Assembly: GCA_964648365.1 (NCBI GenBank)
Contig: CAZYLK010000003.1
Coordinates: 1 to 64,000 of the forward strand
Direction: 5' to 3'
DNA from: SURF-32 sp964648365
Lineage (GTDB): Bacteria; Planctomycetota; Phycisphaerae; UBA1845
Length of the DNA stretch: 64,000 bases
The position numbers were made by a program, and so were the translations under genes. The notes under the pieces are model-generated. The model had not been told where the DNA came from. It did not search any database and saw nothing but the letters and a program-made list of their open reading frames with translations. Shown piece after piece: positions 45,079-54,380 of this stretch. Numbering within the stretch: the first letter of the stretch is position 1; every line of letters starts with the position of its first letter.

Positions 45079-45546
45079 GAGTGCTTCCCCATCTAGCCGA
45101 AAGACCGTCCACTCCTCCATCGGCCGTGCGCCCAGTTTGCGGTAGAAGTCTATCGCGGGCTGGTTCCAGTCGAGCACCGACCACTCCATGCGTTTGCAGC
45201 CCCGTTCTACGGCGAGGGCAGCCAGGTGCGTCAGCAGCGCTTTGCCGATGCCTCTGCCGCGCAGGGCCGGACGGACGAACAGGTCTTCCAGGTAGAGCGT
45301 CGGAGCGCACTCAAACGTCGAGAACGTGTGAAAGAACAGCGCGAACCCGGCCGGCTCGTCGCCGTGATGCGCGAGAATGACCTCCGCGAACGGGCGCGGC
45401 CCGAACAGGTGCTTCGCGATCGACGCGGCGTTGGCCCGGCACGTCGGCCGCAGCTTCTCGTAGTCGGCCAATTCCTCGATGAAGCGTACGATCAGCGGCG
45501 CATCGGCGGCGACGGCCGGTCTGAGCGTCGTGGTGGGTTCGGACAT
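45055..45546 (-). CDS. GNAT-family N-acetyltransferase
   Basis: 163 residues from the ATG at 45546. GNAT fold: TTTLRPAVAADAPLIVRFIE, LADYEKLRPTCRANAASIAK, then the acetyl-CoA-binding VRPALRGRGIGKALLTHLAA (R/Q-x-x-G-x-G/A) and CKRMEWSVLDWNQPAIDFYRKLGA. This arrangement is that of the diamine/spermidine N-acetyltransferase-like subgroup, often found alone. The last six residues, GIANAE, come from the heptad repeat, so the true C-terminus may have been replaced. Convergent with the dehydrogenase gene. Confidence 0.88.
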   Translation of the reverse strand: MSEPTTTLRPAVAADAPLIVRFIEELADYEKLRPTCRANAASIAKHLFGPRPFAEVILAHHGDEPAGFALFFHTFSTFECAPTLYLEDLFVRPALRGRGIGKALLTHLAALAVERGCKRMEWSVLDWNQPAIDFYRKLGARPMEEWTVFRLDGEALLGIANAE

Positions 45547-45666
45547 CGTGCTCTCTGTGATTCGGGCTGATTGCCGCGGAGACAGTGCGAACGTGCATCG
45601 ACTTCGCCAGGCGTCGCGCCCGGCCGACGATCTGCGAGAACCGACGGGCACCTGCGCAGCGGGCAG

Positions 45667-46155
45667 CTAGGGCGCGATGATCGCGTGTTCGTGGCCCTCA
45701 TCGCCGTGGTCGTGATCGTGCGCGTGGCCCTCGTGAACGTGCGGCTCCGTTGTCGCGAGAATCTCGCGGAGGAACGTGTAATCCTCCTCGCCCAGCAGGA
45801 CTTCCAGATGACCGGCGAGCATGCTGCCGTCATCCCGCAGGATGAGGCGGTTCTCGCGACCCTTCTTCGACTTGGTGTAGAAGCGGCCAATCGTCTCCGC
45901 GGTGACGCCGGGACGGGCCACGTCCGCGGTCTCGGCGACGCGCGCGATCATCGCCTCGAAGCGGCGGAGGTGTTCCGGGTTGGTCACGCGCGACCACTGG
46001 TTGTCGGCCTCCTCTCCAGGCAGTTGCACGTGCAGGAACGCCATCGGGTCGGGTTCCGGCTCGGGCTTGGCGTCGCGCTTGCACCCGCCGGCGCCCCCGG
46101 CCCAGGCCGCCGCCAGAACGATGCCGACTGTCCACTGATCTCGTCGCAGCACCAT
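45667..46155 (-). CDS. Lipoprotein with His-rich metal-binding tail
   Basis: 162 residues. The signal WTVGIVLAAAWAGGAGGC ends in a lipobox Cys at about residue 25. The central part (FLHVQLPGEEADNQWSRVTN ... KGRENRLILRDDGSMLAGHL) has no recognised family. The end HVHEGHAHDHDHGDEGHEH holds eight His and several acidic residues within 19 positions, a likely site for Zn, Ni or Cu. It lies divergently from the secreted TPR protein. A metal-sensing or metal-buffering role is an inference from the tail only. Confidence 0.72.
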   Translation of the reverse strand: MVLRRDQWTVGIVLAAAWAGGAGGCKRDAKPEPEPDPMAFLHVQLPGEEADNQWSRVTNPEHLRRFEAMIARVAETADVARPGVTAETIGRFYTKSKKGRENRLILRDDGSMLAGHLEVLLGEEDYTFLREILATTEPHVHEGHAHDHDHGDEGHEHAIIAP

Positions 46156-46325
46156 GGTGTGTCGAATTCTCCTTCCCGGCCCGCCGGGGCCGCCAACCTT
46201 CGCCAGAATATTCTGTCCTGCTCTGCGAATCCAACGGGTCAGGCCAGTGCGCCCGCGCCGCCCTCGCGGCCGGGCGTGCCGCCCGTGCCGAGCGTTCTAA
46301 CTCGTCCCCAACAGGAGTCCGCACC

Positions 46326-48647
46326 ATGTCCCCCGCTGTTTCCAGATGGCATCGTCAGATTGTAGCCGCCCTCTTCGTCCTGGCCCCTCAGGTCGCAATG
46401 GGCGGGGAGGACGCTGCGTTCTACAAGGCCTACTACCTCGAACACGCCCAGCGGGACTACGCGGCCGCGGCGGAATTGTACGAAACTGTCACGGAAGCGG
46501 GCGCCGTCGACGCCCGCCTGGCTCGTGCGGCGAAGGTGCGCCTGGCGGCCTGCCGCGAGGAACTCGCCTGCGCCGATTTCGCCTCGCTGATGCCCGCGCA
46601 GACGCTCGCCTACGTCGAGGTTAATCGCCCCGGCACGCAGCTCAACCGCCTGATCGAGCAGCTTGGCCTGCTGGCCGACGAGGACGGCCTCACGACCCGC
46701 AGCGGGAAGCGCATTGCGATCAGCCCGGACCTTCTCCGCGAGTTGCTTGGCCTGCGCGGCGTGGCCGTCGCGATTACGGGCTTTAATCCGCTCAAGCAAG
46801 AGCCGATCGGCGTGGCCGTGTTCCACCCCGGCGACGTGCAGGTGATCCGCGCGCTGCTGGAAACGGCGCTGCCGGTCAGCTCGGAGCCGGTCAACGCGAT
46901 CGAGGGATTCCCGACCTATCAGGTCGAAGGCCAGGCGTTCGTGACGCTCACCTCGCGACTGGTTGTTGTCAGCAATCAGCCGGCGCTGATCCAGGATGTG
47001 GTGCGTCGCGCGAACGGCGCTTCATCCGCGCCGTCGTTTGCGGATCAGCCGACCGTCCGCCCCGCGATCGAGCGTCGCGGTGATGATTCTTTGCTTTTCT
47101 TCTGCCTCAACGCCAAACAGGTCATGCCGCTGGTCAACGGGCTGATGGCGGCCGGGGCCGCGGACAATCCGGAACTGGCGATCGCCCGCGCGGTGCTGGA
47201 CCCGAACAGCCTCGAATCGCTCTCCGGTTCGATCGGGGTCAGCGACGACGGGCTTGGCCTGGACGTGACGCTGCGACTGGCGGACGGACACAAGAACCTC
47301 GTCTTCAACCTGTTCCGCATGCCGCCGCTCTCGTCGCAGACGCTCAGCGCGGTTCCCGACGGCGCGGCCGCGTTCGTCGCCGTCTCGCTCAATCCGTCCA
47401 CGTACTCGCAAGGCGGTAGCGGCAGCGGCGAGCCAGCCGAGGTCGTGACCGCCATGGACATCGGCCGCGAGATCTTCGGCAACATCGTCAGCGTCTGCGC
47501 GTTCGTCCTGCCGCCGGAAGGGCAATCGACCGTACACGGAATCCCGATCCCGGACGCCGCGGTGGTGATCACCGTCAACGATCCGTCCAAATCGGAAGCG
47601 CTGTGGGCGCAGTTCCTCGGCCTCGCCAGCCTGGCGACGGGCAAGGCGGCGCTGGAAGGCGAGTCGGTCACGATCGAGGGCGTCAAAGCGCGCAGCTTCG
47701 CCATGCCCGAAGGGCCGACGGTGTACCTGGCCTCCGTCGAGCACGAGATGATCATCTCCCCCAGCCGACAGGCGGTGGAGCGGGCGATTCAGACTCGGCG
47801 CTCCGGCGCGTCGATCCTGTCGGATGAAAAGTTCCAGCCGGTGCGCGATCGGATCAGCGCGGCGACCACGAAAGTCGTGTTCTTCCATCCGCAGCGCTGC
47901 GCCCGCATCGGCGAGCAGTACATGCCGCCACAGGAACTGGCGGAGGCCCGCCCCTGGATCGACGCGATGGACGACACCGTCGTCTCGATGGTGCTGGACC
48001 ATTCCGACACGGAGTTCCACCTGTCCGCCCTCATCGGCAACATCCCCGACGTAGGCGAACTGGTGTCGGCGAAGATCATGGAGGAGCGCAGCCGCGCGCT
48101 GGCGCACCAGACGCAGCGCAGGGCGCGGGCCGAGCAGCAGGCTGCGATGGCCGCGGCCGCGCGGCACGGCGACTGGAGCAAGGCCGAGCAGATCGTCACC
48201 GACCTGCACGCCGACGAGCCGGACAGCCCCGAGGCGCTCAAGGCGCGCTTTGAACTGGCGGTGGGGCGGAAGGACACGAGCGCCGCAGTCGCCGTCGGTG
48301 AGAAAATCTGCGCGGCGATGCACGACGATCCGATGGCGCTCAACAACTTCGCCTGGGCGCTGCTGACCGAGGACAAATACGGCGGGGCGTACGGCGAACT
48401 CGCGCTCAAGGCGTCGCGACGTTCCAACGAGATGACGGCGCATCGCAACTGGGCGTACGTGGACACGCTGGCGCTGGCGGAGTTCGTCAACGGCGACGTG
48501 CCGCGCGCGGTTGAACTGGGGCGGAAGGCGATCGAGCTGGCCGAAGGCCGCGGCGAGCCGGACCTGTCCAACAACCTGGCGCGCTTCGAAGCGGCGCTGG
48601 GCCGGCAGGCGTCGAAGGATTCCGGCGGCGGTCCGGCGGGGGGGTGA
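46326..48647 (+). CDS. Large secreted protein with C-terminal TPR-like repeats (DUF3352-like core)
   Basis: 773 residues from the ATG at 46326, with AGGAG seven bases upstream. The signal is WHRQIVAALFVLAPQVAMGG. A short TPR-like start (YYLEHAQRDYAAAAELYETV) leads to a long core with repeated strand-helix units of the type TLAYVEVNRPGTQLNRLIEQ, IGVAVFHPGDVQVIRALLET and LVVVSNQPALIQDVVRRANG, resembling DUF3352 proteins. The C-terminal ~150 residues (AAMAAAARHGDWSKAEQIVT, PEALKARFELAVGRKDTSAA, ALNNFAWALLTEDKYGGAYG) are TPR-like. It is probably periplasmic; function unknown. Confidence 0.78.
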   Translation: MSPAVSRWHRQIVAALFVLAPQVAMGGEDAAFYKAYYLEHAQRDYAAAAELYETVTEAGAVDARLARAAKVRLAACREELACADFASLMPAQTLAYVEVNRPGTQLNRLIEQLGLLADEDGLTTRSGKRIAISPDLLRELLGLRGVAVAITGFNPLKQEPIGVAVFHPGDVQVIRALLETALPVSSEPVNAIEGFPTYQVEGQAFVTLTSRLVVVSNQPALIQDVVRRANGASSAPSFADQPTVRPAIERRGDDSLLFFCLNAKQVMPLVNGLMAAGAADNPELAIARAVLDPNSLESLSGSIGVSDDGLGLDVTLRLADGHKNLVFNLFRMPPLSSQTLSAVPDGAAAFVAVSLNPSTYSQGGSGSGEPAEVVTAMDIGREIFGNIVSVCAFVLPPEGQSTVHGIPIPDAAVVITVNDPSKSEALWAQFLGLASLATGKAALEGESVTIEGVKARSFAMPEGPTVYLASVEHEMIISPSRQAVERAIQTRRSGASILSDEKFQPVRDRISAATTKVVFFHPQRCARIGEQYMPPQELAEARPWIDAMDDTVVSMVLDHSDTEFHLSALIGNIPDVGELVSAKIMEERSRALAHQTQRRARAEQQAAMAAAARHGDWSKAEQIVTDLHADEPDSPEALKARFELAVGRKDTSAAVAVGEKICAAMHDDPMALNNFAWALLTEDKYGGAYGELALKASRRSNEMTAHRNWAYVDTLALAEFVNGDVPRAVELGRKAIELAEGRGEPDLSNNLARFEAALGRQASKDSGGGPAGG

Positions 48648-48653
48648 AAGCCC

Positions 48654-48953
48654 TCAGGGGCGGATACGCGACAGATGCTCCCACGTGAACAGCCCCGTGT
48701 CGTGGCCGTCTGACCAGGTGAACTTGATGGCGTAGTTGCCGACCAGTTCCATCCCGGCGATGGCGATGTCGTCGGGGACGGACGCGGGGTCGAGAATCTG
48801 CGCGCCGGTGAACTCATCGACGCAGGCGGCGCAGCGGCAGGCGCCGCGCAGGAACTTCAGCGGATAGCGAGCGACATCCCCGGAAGACCAGGTGATCTCC
48901 AGAAGGCGATCCGCACGCTTGAGCTTGATGTCCCTGGGCGGCGCCGTCGGCAT
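48654..48953 (-). CDS. DUF971 protein (gamma-butyrobetaine hydroxylase-like N-terminal domain)
   Basis: 99 residues from the ATG at 48953. The single domain begins PRDIKLKRADRLLEITWSSG, with YPLKFLRGACRCAACVDEFT (three Cys, as in the zinc-binding form), then VPDDIAIAGMELVGNYAIKF and FTWSDGHDTGLFTWEHLSRI. This matches the free-standing DUF971 proteins found near iron-sulfur or Mrp-type genes in other genomes, though none is visible here. It lies six bases from the end of the convergent TPR gene. Role unknown. Confidence 0.9.
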   Translation of the reverse strand: MPTAPPRDIKLKRADRLLEITWSSGDVARYPLKFLRGACRCAACVDEFTGAQILDPASVPDDIAIAGMELVGNYAIKFTWSDGHDTGLFTWEHLSRIRP

Positions 48954-49609
48954 GGTCTCAATCCAAACGTAACAACCGGGCCTTACCGACCACGCACCGG
49001 GCGGCGCGCGGCGGTCGCCGGCGCGACGCGCGGCGGTCGCCGGCGCGACGCGCTCAACATAGCGATCGCGTCCGCTCGCCGCCACGCGCCCACACACCCG
49101 TTCCCGCCGATCCGACGCGCCGTCTCGCCGAATCCTGCCCGCCCGGTGCGTCACACATCCGGCGGGTTTCTCCCGCCGAGCCGCGGGCTTCAGCCCGCGC
49201 GGTGTTTCGAGCGAAGGAATCCTACGGTCGGCGTCACGCTTGCACATCCCGCTTTGCAGATGAACCGCTCACTCCGACGGAAAGTGTGATCCGTTCGCGA
49301 AGCTCCGCGCGGGCTGAAGCCGCGCGGCTCGCGCAGGATCGTCCCGCGGAGGTATTACGCACCCTCGCCGTCCGCGCCCGCCCGTCGGCGGAATCTTGTT
49401 GACGACGCCCGCCCGGACGGCAAGAATCGCGGCCGCTGTGGCGCTGCTGCCCCTCGCGTCTGCGTCGCGAGCCCGGTCGTTTCCCGGCCCGCGCCGGCAA
49501 CCGCTCCGGGAGATGTCCCGCATCGACGCGCGCGAGCCAGGCGAGCGCAGGTGGTGTCGTCGCGCGGCGTCGCCCGCGCGCGGGTGCTCCTGAACGGAGA
49601 GCGGGGACG
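48954..49609. other. Repeat-rich intergenic region
   Basis: A 22-base tandem (GCGCGGCGGTCGCCGGCGCG core) is present twice at 49005-49053. Palindromes CCGCGGGCTTCAGCCCGCGC at 49181-49200 and CCGCGCGGGCTGAAGCC at 49305-49321 belong to the family also seen at 18051. No protein-like frame was identified before the rhodanese gene. Confidence 0.6.
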
Positions 49610-50044
49610 ATGTTGTATCCCGAAATCAGCGTGGACGAAGCAAAGCAGCGGATGGACGAGGACGATTCGATCGTCTTCCTCGACGTACGCACCGAAGCCG
49701 AATTCGATGCGGGTCACGTTCCAGGGGCGCTGAACGTGCCGATCAAAATCGACGATCCTGCGACCCGGCAGCGGATCACCAACCCGGACTTCCTGGCGGT
49801 CGCCGCGGCCGTGGTGCCGAAGCAGGCGAGTATCATCTGCGGCTGCAAGACCGGCGGCCGGTCGGGCATGGCCACGCAACTTCTTCTGCAGGCGGGCTTC
49901 ACCGACGTGACGAACATGGACGGCGGCTTCGTGGGCAAGCCGGATGCCGCCGGCTGGTCGGAACAGGGCTACCCCATCAGCCTCGACACCGACGACGGCC
50001 GCGACTACGCCACGTTGCGGCGCCGGTGGCAGTCGGGCACGTAA
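49610..50044 (+). CDS. Rhodanese-like sulfurtransferase
   Basis: 144 residues, single rhodanese domain. YPEISVDEAKQRMDEDDSIV leads to FLDVRTEAEFDAGHVPGALN, the CH2A motif. The active-site loop is IICGCKTGGRSGMATQLLLQ, with the catalytic Cys at about residue 79 in CKTGGRS. NMDGGFVGKPDAAGW closes the domain, where typical proteins have GGxxxW. Single-domain forms pass sulfane sulfur or act as anion-binding modules. It is alone in its direction before the sigma factor gene. GGAG lies upstream of the ATG. Confidence 0.9.
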   Translation: MLYPEISVDEAKQRMDEDDSIVFLDVRTEAEFDAGHVPGALNVPIKIDDPATRQRITNPDFLAVAAAVVPKQASIICGCKTGGRSGMATQLLLQAGFTDVTNMDGGFVGKPDAAGWSEQGYPISLDTDDGRDYATLRRRWQSGT

Positions 50045-50339
50045 GGCGCAGGCCACGTTCGAGGCCGGTCGACGGCGGCGGTGGGTCCGGCGAGGCGACC
50101 CGCCCAAGCCCGTCCAGCACCCGGCGAATCAGACAGCCGAGGCCGGCGGCCGCGCAGCCCGTCCGCGCGACGCCTCCAGCCCAATCGCCATCGCGGCAGC
50201 CGGTCGTTCGTTACCGGACACTCGTTTTTCTCTAATAATCCGTAGCGCCGACCGTTATCAGGGTGGCCATCGGCGTGTCGTCGGCCGGCTGACGGCGAAG
50301 ACAGCCGGCGCCCTCGCGGGCAGGTTCGACGGAGCGTCC
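50045..50339. other. Intergenic region upstream of the ECF sigma gene
   Basis: No gene was identified. TTTCTCTAATAATCCG near 50227-50242 is AT-richer than its surroundings and may contain a promoter for the sigma gene, but no convincing pair of boxes was found. Confidence 0.35.
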
Positions 50340-51011
50340 ATGACAGAGGCGAAGCCGACAGATCGGCAGGCATGGATCAGGGCGGCCCTCGATGAGCACG
50401 GGGCGGCGCTGCTGCGGTATGCCGCGCACATCACCGGCGACGCCGACGCCGCCCGCGACGTGGTGCAGGACACGTTCCTGCGGTTGCTGCGGCAGGGGCC
50501 GAGCGCCGATGCGAGTCCTGCGGCCGGCGGCGAGCGCGACGTTCGGCGAACGTCGGCGAACGAGGGGCCACGTTGCCCGATCAGTGCAGATGCCGGCGCC
50601 GGCACAGCGCCGCCGGGTGACGCGGCATCGCTGAACGGACACACGGCCGCGTGGCTGTTTACCGTCTGTCGCAACAGGGCGCTGGATATGCGTCGCAAGG
50701 AGTCGCGGATGATCGCTGTCAGTACGAGCGCCGGATCGATGGCCACGCCGCTGGAGTTGAAACCGGCCTGCGAGCCGCCGCCCTCGGCCGCGATGGAGCG
50801 CGAAGAATCCACCGGCAGCGTGCTGGCCCAACTCGCCCGCTTGCCGGATTCGCAGCAGGAGGTCGTGCGACTGCGGTTCCACGGCGGGCTGACGTATCGG
50901 CAGATCGCCGAGGTCACCGGCCTGACGGTGACGAATGTCGGGTTCCTGTTGCACACGGCACTGAAGACGCTGCGGGCGAGATTGAGCGAGGCGGAGGGGG
51001 GCGCGGCGTAA
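50340..51011 (+). CDS. ECF sigma factor with a long insertion in region 2
   Basis: 223 residues from the ATG at 50340. Region 2.1-2.2 is ALLRYAAHITGDADAARDVV, QDTFLRLLRQ; region 2.3-2.4 is AWLFTVCRNRALDMRRKESR. Between them is a ~50-residue Ala/Gly/Arg-rich stretch (GPSADASPAAGGERDV ... GDAASLNGHTA) where ECF factors usually have about ten. Region 4 is LPDSQQEVVRLRFHGGLTYR, QIAEVTGLTVTNVGFLLHTA. It would direct RNA polymerase to genes under control of the anti-sigma-like protein encoded next. The spacing of 282 bases to that gene is filled by palindromic repeats. Confidence 0.88.
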   Translation: MTEAKPTDRQAWIRAALDEHGAALLRYAAHITGDADAARDVVQDTFLRLLRQGPSADASPAAGGERDVRRTSANEGPRCPISADAGAGTAPPGDAASLNGHTAAWLFTVCRNRALDMRRKESRMIAVSTSAGSMATPLELKPACEPPPSAAMEREESTGSVLAQLARLPDSQQEVVRLRFHGGLTYRQIAEVTGLTVTNVGFLLHTALKTLRARLSEAEGGAA

Positions 51012-51079
51012 TGCGATTTCGACGTGCGATTTCCGTGCCTCGGCCTGCTGACGCCGGGGCGACGGGTGGTGTGAAGGGT

Positions 51080-51229
51080 GGCACTGGTGCCACTGGTGCC
51101 ACTGGTGCCACTGCTCTTGCGCAGTGCAGCGGTTGGAGATGACGAACCCCCACTGCTCAAGAGCAGTGGCACCCTGGCCTGGCACCTGGTGGTGATCATC
51201 GACATGCACTGCTCAAAGAGCAGTGGCAC
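51080..51229. repeat. Palindromic family B copies and a 9-base tandem repeat
   Basis: GCACTGGTGCCACTGGTGCC tandem 9-base units lie at 51080-51110. Palindromes resembling family B follow: TGCCACTGCTCTTGCGCAGT (51107-51126), CCACTGCTCAAGAGCAGTGG (51150-51169) and CACTGCTCAAAGAGCAGTGG (51207-51226). They lie between the sigma gene and the anti-sigma/vWA gene. Confidence 0.8.
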
Positions 51230-51293
51230 GGAAAGCAGCGGCACGCCGAAACGACGCCAGCGGGCATCGCGGCGGCTGCATAGGAAGATTGAT

Positions 51294-54122
51294 ATGACTA
51301 TTCACGAAAACGATCCGAAACTGACCGCCTATGCATTGGGCGAACTCGATGGCGCCGAGCGGGCGGAGGTCGAAGCGGCCATCGCCGACAATCCGGCGCT
51401 ATTTGCCGAAGTCGAGGCCATCCGCGCCACGGCCGCGTTGGTCGAAACGGAATTGGCCGCCGACGCGGCGACGACGCTGACGGCCGCACACAGGGCGACG
51501 ATCGAACACGCACTCGGGCAGCATGCGACGATGACTCTGCACGACGACGCGCACGGCGTAACCCCCTTCCCACCGCCGCTGCGGCTGCGACACGTCATCC
51601 CGGCCGCGCTGGCGGCGTGCCTGCTGCTGGCGGTGGGGGTGGCGTATGAGCGGTTCTACGAGCCGACGCCATTGGGGCTCGTGGCATGCGGTCCCGGATT
51701 CGTTGAGCCCGGCGTGGGGCGACCGATCTTTGAGGGTATCGATTTTGAGGGCGACCAGTTCGCAGATGCACGGGGCTCCGGAAGACGCGGCTACGACCAA
51801 CTCGCTCGGCTCGCAACGCGCTTCGACGAGCTGAACAGCAGGCCGGACGGCGCGGCAGCTAAGACGAGCGCGATCGCGGACGAAGAGTCCGACGCAGCGG
51901 GGGGCGCGGCTGCTGAATCGATGCCGTTCGACATCTTCAACGAGACGGTTGATGACGCGCTGGGTGACGGCGTCGCCGCGGGCGACGTGAATCTGGACGG
52001 ATTGGCGTCCGCTCTAGGTGGCGATCCATGGCCCCAGCTCCCCGACATGGATCCGAACACGGCCTGGAACGCCGACATCGATCCAAACAACAACTGGGTC
52101 GCACGTCGGCAGGAGCGGCACGTATCGCTGGTTGGGAAAGGTGATGGTCAGTCCGCCGCGCTCGTCGACAATCCCAGGGACGCAACAGGCGAGGGCCGCG
52201 AGCGATACTGGGCCTGGTCGCAATCGGCACCGAAAGGACCCCTTGATTCGCCGAGCCTCGGGCTCGTCTTGCAGCGTACGAACGATGACGAGAACCTCGA
52301 AGGCCGCCCGCCGCAGCAGCGAGCCTATCCATTTCAGTTTGATCCGTTACCCGACTTCGACCCGGCGGCCCTCAAGGGCGATTGGACGTCGACGGTTGCA
52401 GACTACGTTACGCCCGGCGAACGGTTCATCGATGTGGACGGTGATCGCAGGTGGGATGGCGTCGAAATGGATCGGCACCAACTGCACATGGACCCGTCCG
52501 AACTCGCCGGTCGCTCCGACCTCATGTTCGGCTTAACCGAAGTTGCTGAGCCGTTCCGAGACATGGAGTACGTGGAAGCCCATGCCGCCGCCGGCCTGCA
52601 CTCCCTGGGCTATCTAGAGGCCGTCGGCAAGTCGCTTTCGGGCGCGAGATTCTACGGATTCGACCCGACCACCCGCGCCTCCTATGCCCCCGCGACGCAC
52701 AACCCCTTCAAGCGCGTCGCCGACGAACCGCTGTCCACGTTTTCCATCGACGTAGACACGGCCGCCTACGCCAATGTCCGCCGCTATCTGAACGACGGCC
52801 TGATGCCGCCGCCGGATGCGGTGCGTGTCGAGGAAATGGTCAACTATTTCAACTATGACTATCCGATCCCCGACGAGCAGCATCCCTTCTCCGTGACGGT
52901 GGACGTGGCCGAGGCGCCGTGGAAGCCGCAGCATCGGCTGGTCCGCATCGGGCTGAAGGGCTACGAGATGACCTACGACCAGCGGCCGGCGTCGAACCTG
53001 GTGTTTCTGCTCGACGTGTCCGGCTCGATGGAAGCGCCCAACAAGATCGACCTGGTGAAGGAATCGCTCCGCATGTTCGTTGCGCAGCTCGACCAGTACG
53101 ATCGCGTCGCGATGGTCGTCTACGCCGGGGCGTCCGGCCTGGTGCTCGACTCGACCACGGCCGACAACCAGCAGGTGATTCTCGACGCCCTGGAGCGGCT
53201 CGAATCCGGCGGTTCGACCAACGGCGGGGCGGGTATCGAACTGGCCTACACCGTCGCGATGGACAACTTCATCGAAGGCGGCACCAACCGCGTCATCCTG
53301 GCCACCGACGGCGACTTCAACGTCGGCACGACCGGGCAGGGCGAATTGCAGCGGCTGATAGAAGAGAAGGCCAAAACGGGCGTCTTCCTGAGCGTGCTCG
53401 GCTTCGGTTTTGACAACTTGCAGGACGACACGCTGGAGACGCTGGCCGACAAGGGCAACGGCAACTACGCCTACATCGATACGCTCGGCGAGGCCCGCAA
53501 GGTGCTGGTCGATCAGATGGACGGCACCATCAACACGATCGCCAAGGATGTGAAGATTCAGGTCGAGTTCAACCCGGCCGCGGTGGCGGCGTATCGGTTG
53601 ATCGGCTACGAAAACCGCGTCCTTGCCAATCAGGATTTCAACGATGACACCAAGGACGCGGGCGAGATCGGCGCGGGGCACACGGTCACCGCGCTCTATG
53701 AGGTTGTTCCCGCCGGTCTGGCGTCAGAACCTGACGTGGCTGCCGGCCTGCCGGTCGTCGATCCGCTCAAGTATCAGGAAGCCAAGGAACTCGCCCCGGC
53801 CGCCGGCAGCGGTGAACTGCTCACGGTCAAGCTGCGTTACAAGGAGCCGGACGGCGACGTGAGTCAACTCATCGAGAAGCCCGTTGTGGACGCCGGCCTG
53901 TCGTTGGCCGAGGCCTCGCCCGACTTCACCTTCGCGGCCGCGGTGGCGTCCTTCGGCATGATCCTCCGCGGCTCGCCGCATGCGGGGGATGCGACGTATG
54001 ATTTCGTCTACGAACTCGCGCAGGCGGGCGTCGGCGACGATCCGTTCGGCTACCGGGCGGAGTTTCTCGGGCTGGTGGAGAGCGCGAGGAACATCGCGAG
54101 GCTGCTGCCGGAAGGTGAGTAG
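51294..54122 (+). CDS. Transmembrane anti-sigma-like/von Willebrand factor A fusion protein
   Basis: 942 residues from the ATG at 51294, with AGGAAG upstream. The first ~55 residues (KLTAYALGELDGAERAEVEA, IADNPALFAEVEAIRATAAL) match the cytoplasmic N-terminus of planctomycete anti-sigma proteins. One helix follows (HVIPAALAACLLLAVGVAY, ~100-118), then ~350 acidic low-complexity residues. From ~475 there is the YfbK-type domain (TFSIDVDTAAYANVRRYLND, GLMPPPDAVRVEEMVNYFNY), then the vWA domain with MIDAS FLLDVSGSM (D574), VYAGASGLVLDSTTA and ILATDGDFNVGTTG. A C-terminal domain completes it. It follows the ECF sigma gene and precedes moxR, so extracellular sensing coupled to sigma control is likely. 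Confidence 0.87.
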   Translation: MTIHENDPKLTAYALGELDGAERAEVEAAIADNPALFAEVEAIRATAALVETELAADAATTLTAAHRATIEHALGQHATMTLHDDAHGVTPFPPPLRLRHVIPAALAACLLLAVGVAYERFYEPTPLGLVACGPGFVEPGVGRPIFEGIDFEGDQFADARGSGRRGYDQLARLATRFDELNSRPDGAAAKTSAIADEESDAAGGAAAESMPFDIFNETVDDALGDGVAAGDVNLDGLASALGGDPWPQLPDMDPNTAWNADIDPNNNWVARRQERHVSLVGKGDGQSAALVDNPRDATGEGRERYWAWSQSAPKGPLDSPSLGLVLQRTNDDENLEGRPPQQRAYPFQFDPLPDFDPAALKGDWTSTVADYVTPGERFIDVDGDRRWDGVEMDRHQLHMDPSELAGRSDLMFGLTEVAEPFRDMEYVEAHAAAGLHSLGYLEAVGKSLSGARFYGFDPTTRASYAPATHNPFKRVADEPLSTFSIDVDTAAYANVRRYLNDGLMPPPDAVRVEEMVNYFNYDYPIPDEQHPFSVTVDVAEAPWKPQHRLVRIGLKGYEMTYDQRPASNLVFLLDVSGSMEAPNKIDLVKESLRMFVAQLDQYDRVAMVVYAGASGLVLDSTTADNQQVILDALERLESGGSTNGGAGIELAYTVAMDNFIEGGTNRVILATDGDFNVGTTGQGELQRLIEEKAKTGVFLSVLGFGFDNLQDDTLETLADKGNGNYAYIDTLGEARKVLVDQMDGTINTIAKDVKIQVEFNPAAVAAYRLIGYENRVLANQDFNDDTKDAGEIGAGHTVTALYEVVPAGLASEPDVAAGLPVVDPLKYQEAKELAPAAGSGELLTVKLRYKEPDGDVSQLIEKPVVDAGLSLAEASPDFTFAAAVASFGMILRGSPHAGDATYDFVYELAQAGVGDDPFGYRAEFLGLVESARNIARLLPEGE

Positions 54123-54380
54123 CGGGGACATCCGAGTGTAGCGCCGGCCTCCAGCCGGTAATCGTATGTGACACCGGCACGCCGGGGTTCCTGTGGCAGC
54201 GCCTGCTCCGTCGGCGGGCGCGATCCGCCACACTCCCGGCTTGAAAGCCGGAGCTCAGGGGGTCCGCACGGTCTTCCCCTTCGTGGCTTCGTCGCTTCTT
54301 CCCTCCCCTCCGTGCCTTCGTGCCTTCGTGCCTTCTCCCCCCTCATTCCCTCATCCCCTGCCCCCGCTATAATCTCCGCC
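54123..54380. other. Intergenic region with repeats and a -10 box
   Basis: CGCCGGCCTCCAGCCGG near 54145 is a divergent family A copy. CCTTCGTGCCTTCGTGCCTT units lie at 54313-54335. TATAAT at 54368-54373 is only seven bases from the moxR ATG and has no matching -35 box. Confidence 0.55.
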
